Of a stretch of 64,000 nt of DNA, positions 62,538-64,000 are shown piece after piece. Position 1 is the first letter of the stretch. Each line of letters begins with the position of its first letter. Origin of the DNA: Corynebacterium liangguodongii (GTDB taxonomy: Bacteria > Actinomycetota > Actinomycetes > Mycobacteriales > Mycobacteriaceae); the NCBI RefSeq assembly GCF_003070865.1, contig NZ_CP026948.1, positions 682,001-746,000 on the forward strand. Reading direction: 5' to 3'. The notes below the pieces were generated by a model. It was not told the origin of the DNA. It saw nothing but the letters and a program-made list of their open reading frames with translations, and made no database searches. The position numbers were made by a program, and so were the translations under genes.

Positions 62538-64000
62538 GCAGCCACATGATCGAGTTGTAGTAGGAATCGGGGATGCGCACGCCGTAGAGGATCGGGCCGA
62601 AGTAGACAAACATGGCGATGACGAGCGCGAGGTAGCCGATGACGGCGAGCTGCCCGCTCGTGATGGGGTATCCCGCCACGCGCCGGACCAGCGGGCTGCG
62701 CACCGGGGCGCCGAGGGAGGCGAGGGAGCCGAGCGCGGTGGCGATGAGCACGATGGAAAACGGCACGAGCGCGGTGGCGTAGAAGAAATACATCTGCCGG
62801 TCGAAGGCGGCGAGCCAGGGGAGGAAGCCCGCGCCGAAGGCGATGACCGGCACGATGACGCGGAAGTCGCGCCGGGTGAGCCAGACCCACCCGGCCCACA
62901 GCAGCACGGGCACGGTCAGCCACCAGATCGCTGGGGTACCGAAGAGGAAGATCATCTCCCGGCAGGTGCGCTGCCCGCACTCGATGTCGGTGGCGGAGTA
63001 GTAGAGGATCGGCCGGGCGCCCGCCAGCCACGCCCACGGCTTCGAATCCCAGGGATGGCTGTGCCCGCTTGACGACGTCAGCGAGGCGTGGAACTCCGCC
63101 ACCGAGAGGTGGTAGTAGAGCCAGCTCGCGACGGTATCTGGCAGGGCGCCGAGCCACGGCCAATCGGATCCAGCGATGGTGCCGTCTGTCGCGGCGTGGC
63201 GGTAGACGGAGGTTTCGGAGGCAAACCAGGCGCGCCAGGACCACACGTAGATGAGTGCGGGCACGGCGACGAGGGAGGCGAGGGCGGAGGGGACGTCGCG
63301 AAGCAGGGTGCCCACAACGGGCCTGCGCGCGCCGTAGCGGCGGCGCAGCCACAGGTCCCAGAACGAGGAGAGTAGGCCGAAAAAGGCGATGTAGTACAGG
63401 CCCGACCACTTCACGCTCAGCGCCAAGCCGAGCAGCACCCCGGTGGCGAAGCGCCACCAGCGAAACCCCTGCCGCGGCCCAAGCTCTCCGGTGATCGCCG
63501 CGCGGCGCATCCGCTGGTGGACCTCGCGCATGTCGCCCGCCAGCGTCCAGGCGGCCGCGACGACAAAGAGCACCTGGAAGATGTCGAGCATGCCGAACTT
63601 CGAGCTGACGAGTAAAACACCATCGAAGACCGCAATGAGCCCGGCGAGAAACGCCAGCGTGGTCGACTGGGTGAGCCGGCGGCACAAAAGCCAGGTGAAG
63701 ACCACTACGCCCGCCCCGCACAGCGCCGGCATCACCCGCCAACCCAGCGGGGTGTAGCCGAAGAGCGCCTCGCCGATGGCGAGCAGCTGCTTGCCCAGCG
63801 GCGGGTGGACCACGAGCCCGTAGCCCGGGTTGGATTCGATCCCGCCGAGGATCGGGTTGATGTGGGAGCGCACCATGTCCCAGGCTTGCGGGACGTAGTG
63901 CTTCTCGTCGAAGACGGGGGTGCCACCGGCCGTGGGCTGGGTCAGGCCGATTGCGCGGGTAAACAGCGCCAGCGCCGCGATGATGGCCAGTGAGGCCGTA
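62524..64000 (-). CDS. pmt: Protein O-mannosyltransferase Pmt (N-terminus outside window)
   Basis: Transfers mannose from polyprenyl-phosphate-mannose to Ser/Thr of exported proteins. The frame is open to the window edge, giving about 491 residues. The first outside loop has PVFDEKHYVPQAWDMVRSHI, containing the catalytic DE pair, then NPGYGLVVHPPLGKQLLAIG; about ten helices and two large loops follow, with SGHSHPWDSKPWAWL in the later loop and PDSYYNSIMWLPSW at the end. This is the actinobacterial GT39 enzyme. The start lies beyond 64,000. Confidence 0.95.
   Translation of the reverse strand, partial: TASLAIIAALALFTRAIGLTQPTAGGTPVFDEKHYVPQAWDMVRSHINPILGGIESNPGYGLVVHPPLGKQLLAIGEALFGYTPLGWRVMPALCGAGVVVFTWLLCRRLTQSTTLAFLAGLIAVFDGVLLVSSKFGMLDIFQVLFVVAAAWTLAGDMREVHQRMRRAAITGELGPRQGFRWWRFATGVLLGLALSVKWSGLYYIAFFGLLSSFWDLWLRRRYGARRPVVGTLLRDVPSALASLVAVPALIYVWSWRAWFASETSVYRHAATDGTIAGSDWPWLGALPDTVASWLYYHLSVAEFHASLTSSSGHSHPWDSKPWAWLAGARPILYYSATDIECGQRTCREMIFLFGTPAIWWLTVPVLLWAGWVWLTRRDFRVIVPVIAFGAGFLPWLAAFDRQMYFFYATALVPFSIVLIATALGSLASLGAPVRSPLVRRVAGYPITSGQLAVIGYLALVIAMFVYFGPILYGVRIPDSYYNSIMWLPSWR

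Noticed and set aside
1..64000. CRISPR array
   Set aside because: No regularly spaced direct repeats with unique spacers were seen; the repeats found are short tandem units inside or next to genes.

Overview
The window is a stretch of high-GC chromosome from a Corynebacterium, close in gene order to the C. glutamicum cg0948-cg1014 region as I remember it. The order serC/gltA/FKBP/DUF485-mctC, mycoredoxin-folA-thyA-cysQ-lhr, nei2-pgi-chorismate mutase-pcrA-M23, purN-purH-amtR-rpsR/rpsN/rpmG/rpmB, rpmE2-rpmF-htrA-mog-mscL, galU-moeA-rimJ-sepX and pmt is typical of the genus. Genes are dense, often overlap by 1-14 bases, and mostly use ATG or GTG starts.

Region by region. 1-17,786 is core metabolism: serine and citrate synthesis, acetate/pyruvate uptake, pantothenate synthesis (panB and panC face each other), a GntP permease, one tRNA-Arg(CCT), mycoredoxin, folate/thymidylate genes and the large helicase Lhr. 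17,787-33,256 is an accessory island between lhr and nei2, which I expect to be close neighbours in relatives. It is visibly AT-richer, has many IS remnants, and ends in an IS110-family element. 33,257-64,000 returns to core genes: DNA repair, glycolysis, purine synthesis, nitrogen control (AmtR), two blocks of ribosomal proteins free of zinc-binding cysteines, a NarL-type two-component system, HtrA, molybdopterin genes, division protein SepX and the start of the protein mannosyltransferase.

The most interesting content is in the island. At 18,012-18,149 lies a 45-codon gene with a near-perfect ribosome binding site. Its product reads as a class III lanthipeptide precursor of the SapB/RamS type: an ELQ leader motif, then two exact Ser-x2-Ser-x3-Cys motifs (SRLSATAC and SNISIAFC). 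It is followed by a hairpin, a secreted trypsin-like protease, an 831-residue LanKC synthetase (lyase-kinase-cyclase) and a one-chain ABC exporter. Precursor, modification enzyme, exporter and a candidate maturation protease are thus all present and apparently intact. A second ABC pair (ATPase plus FtsX-like permease, 26,251-28,618), a possible immunity or export system, sits beyond a graveyard of three IS3-family remnants. SapB-like peptides are known as surfactants for aerial growth in Streptomyces; corynebacteria form no aerial hyphae, so the role here is open.

The island's right part holds a frameshifted, internally deleted second copy of the end of lhr, a broken IS3 element, a broken IS256 element, a broken LGFP-repeat gene and an IS110 transposase with an XRE-like tail. 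These suggest the cluster arrived horizontally with flanking lhr sequence and has been bombarded by IS elements since.
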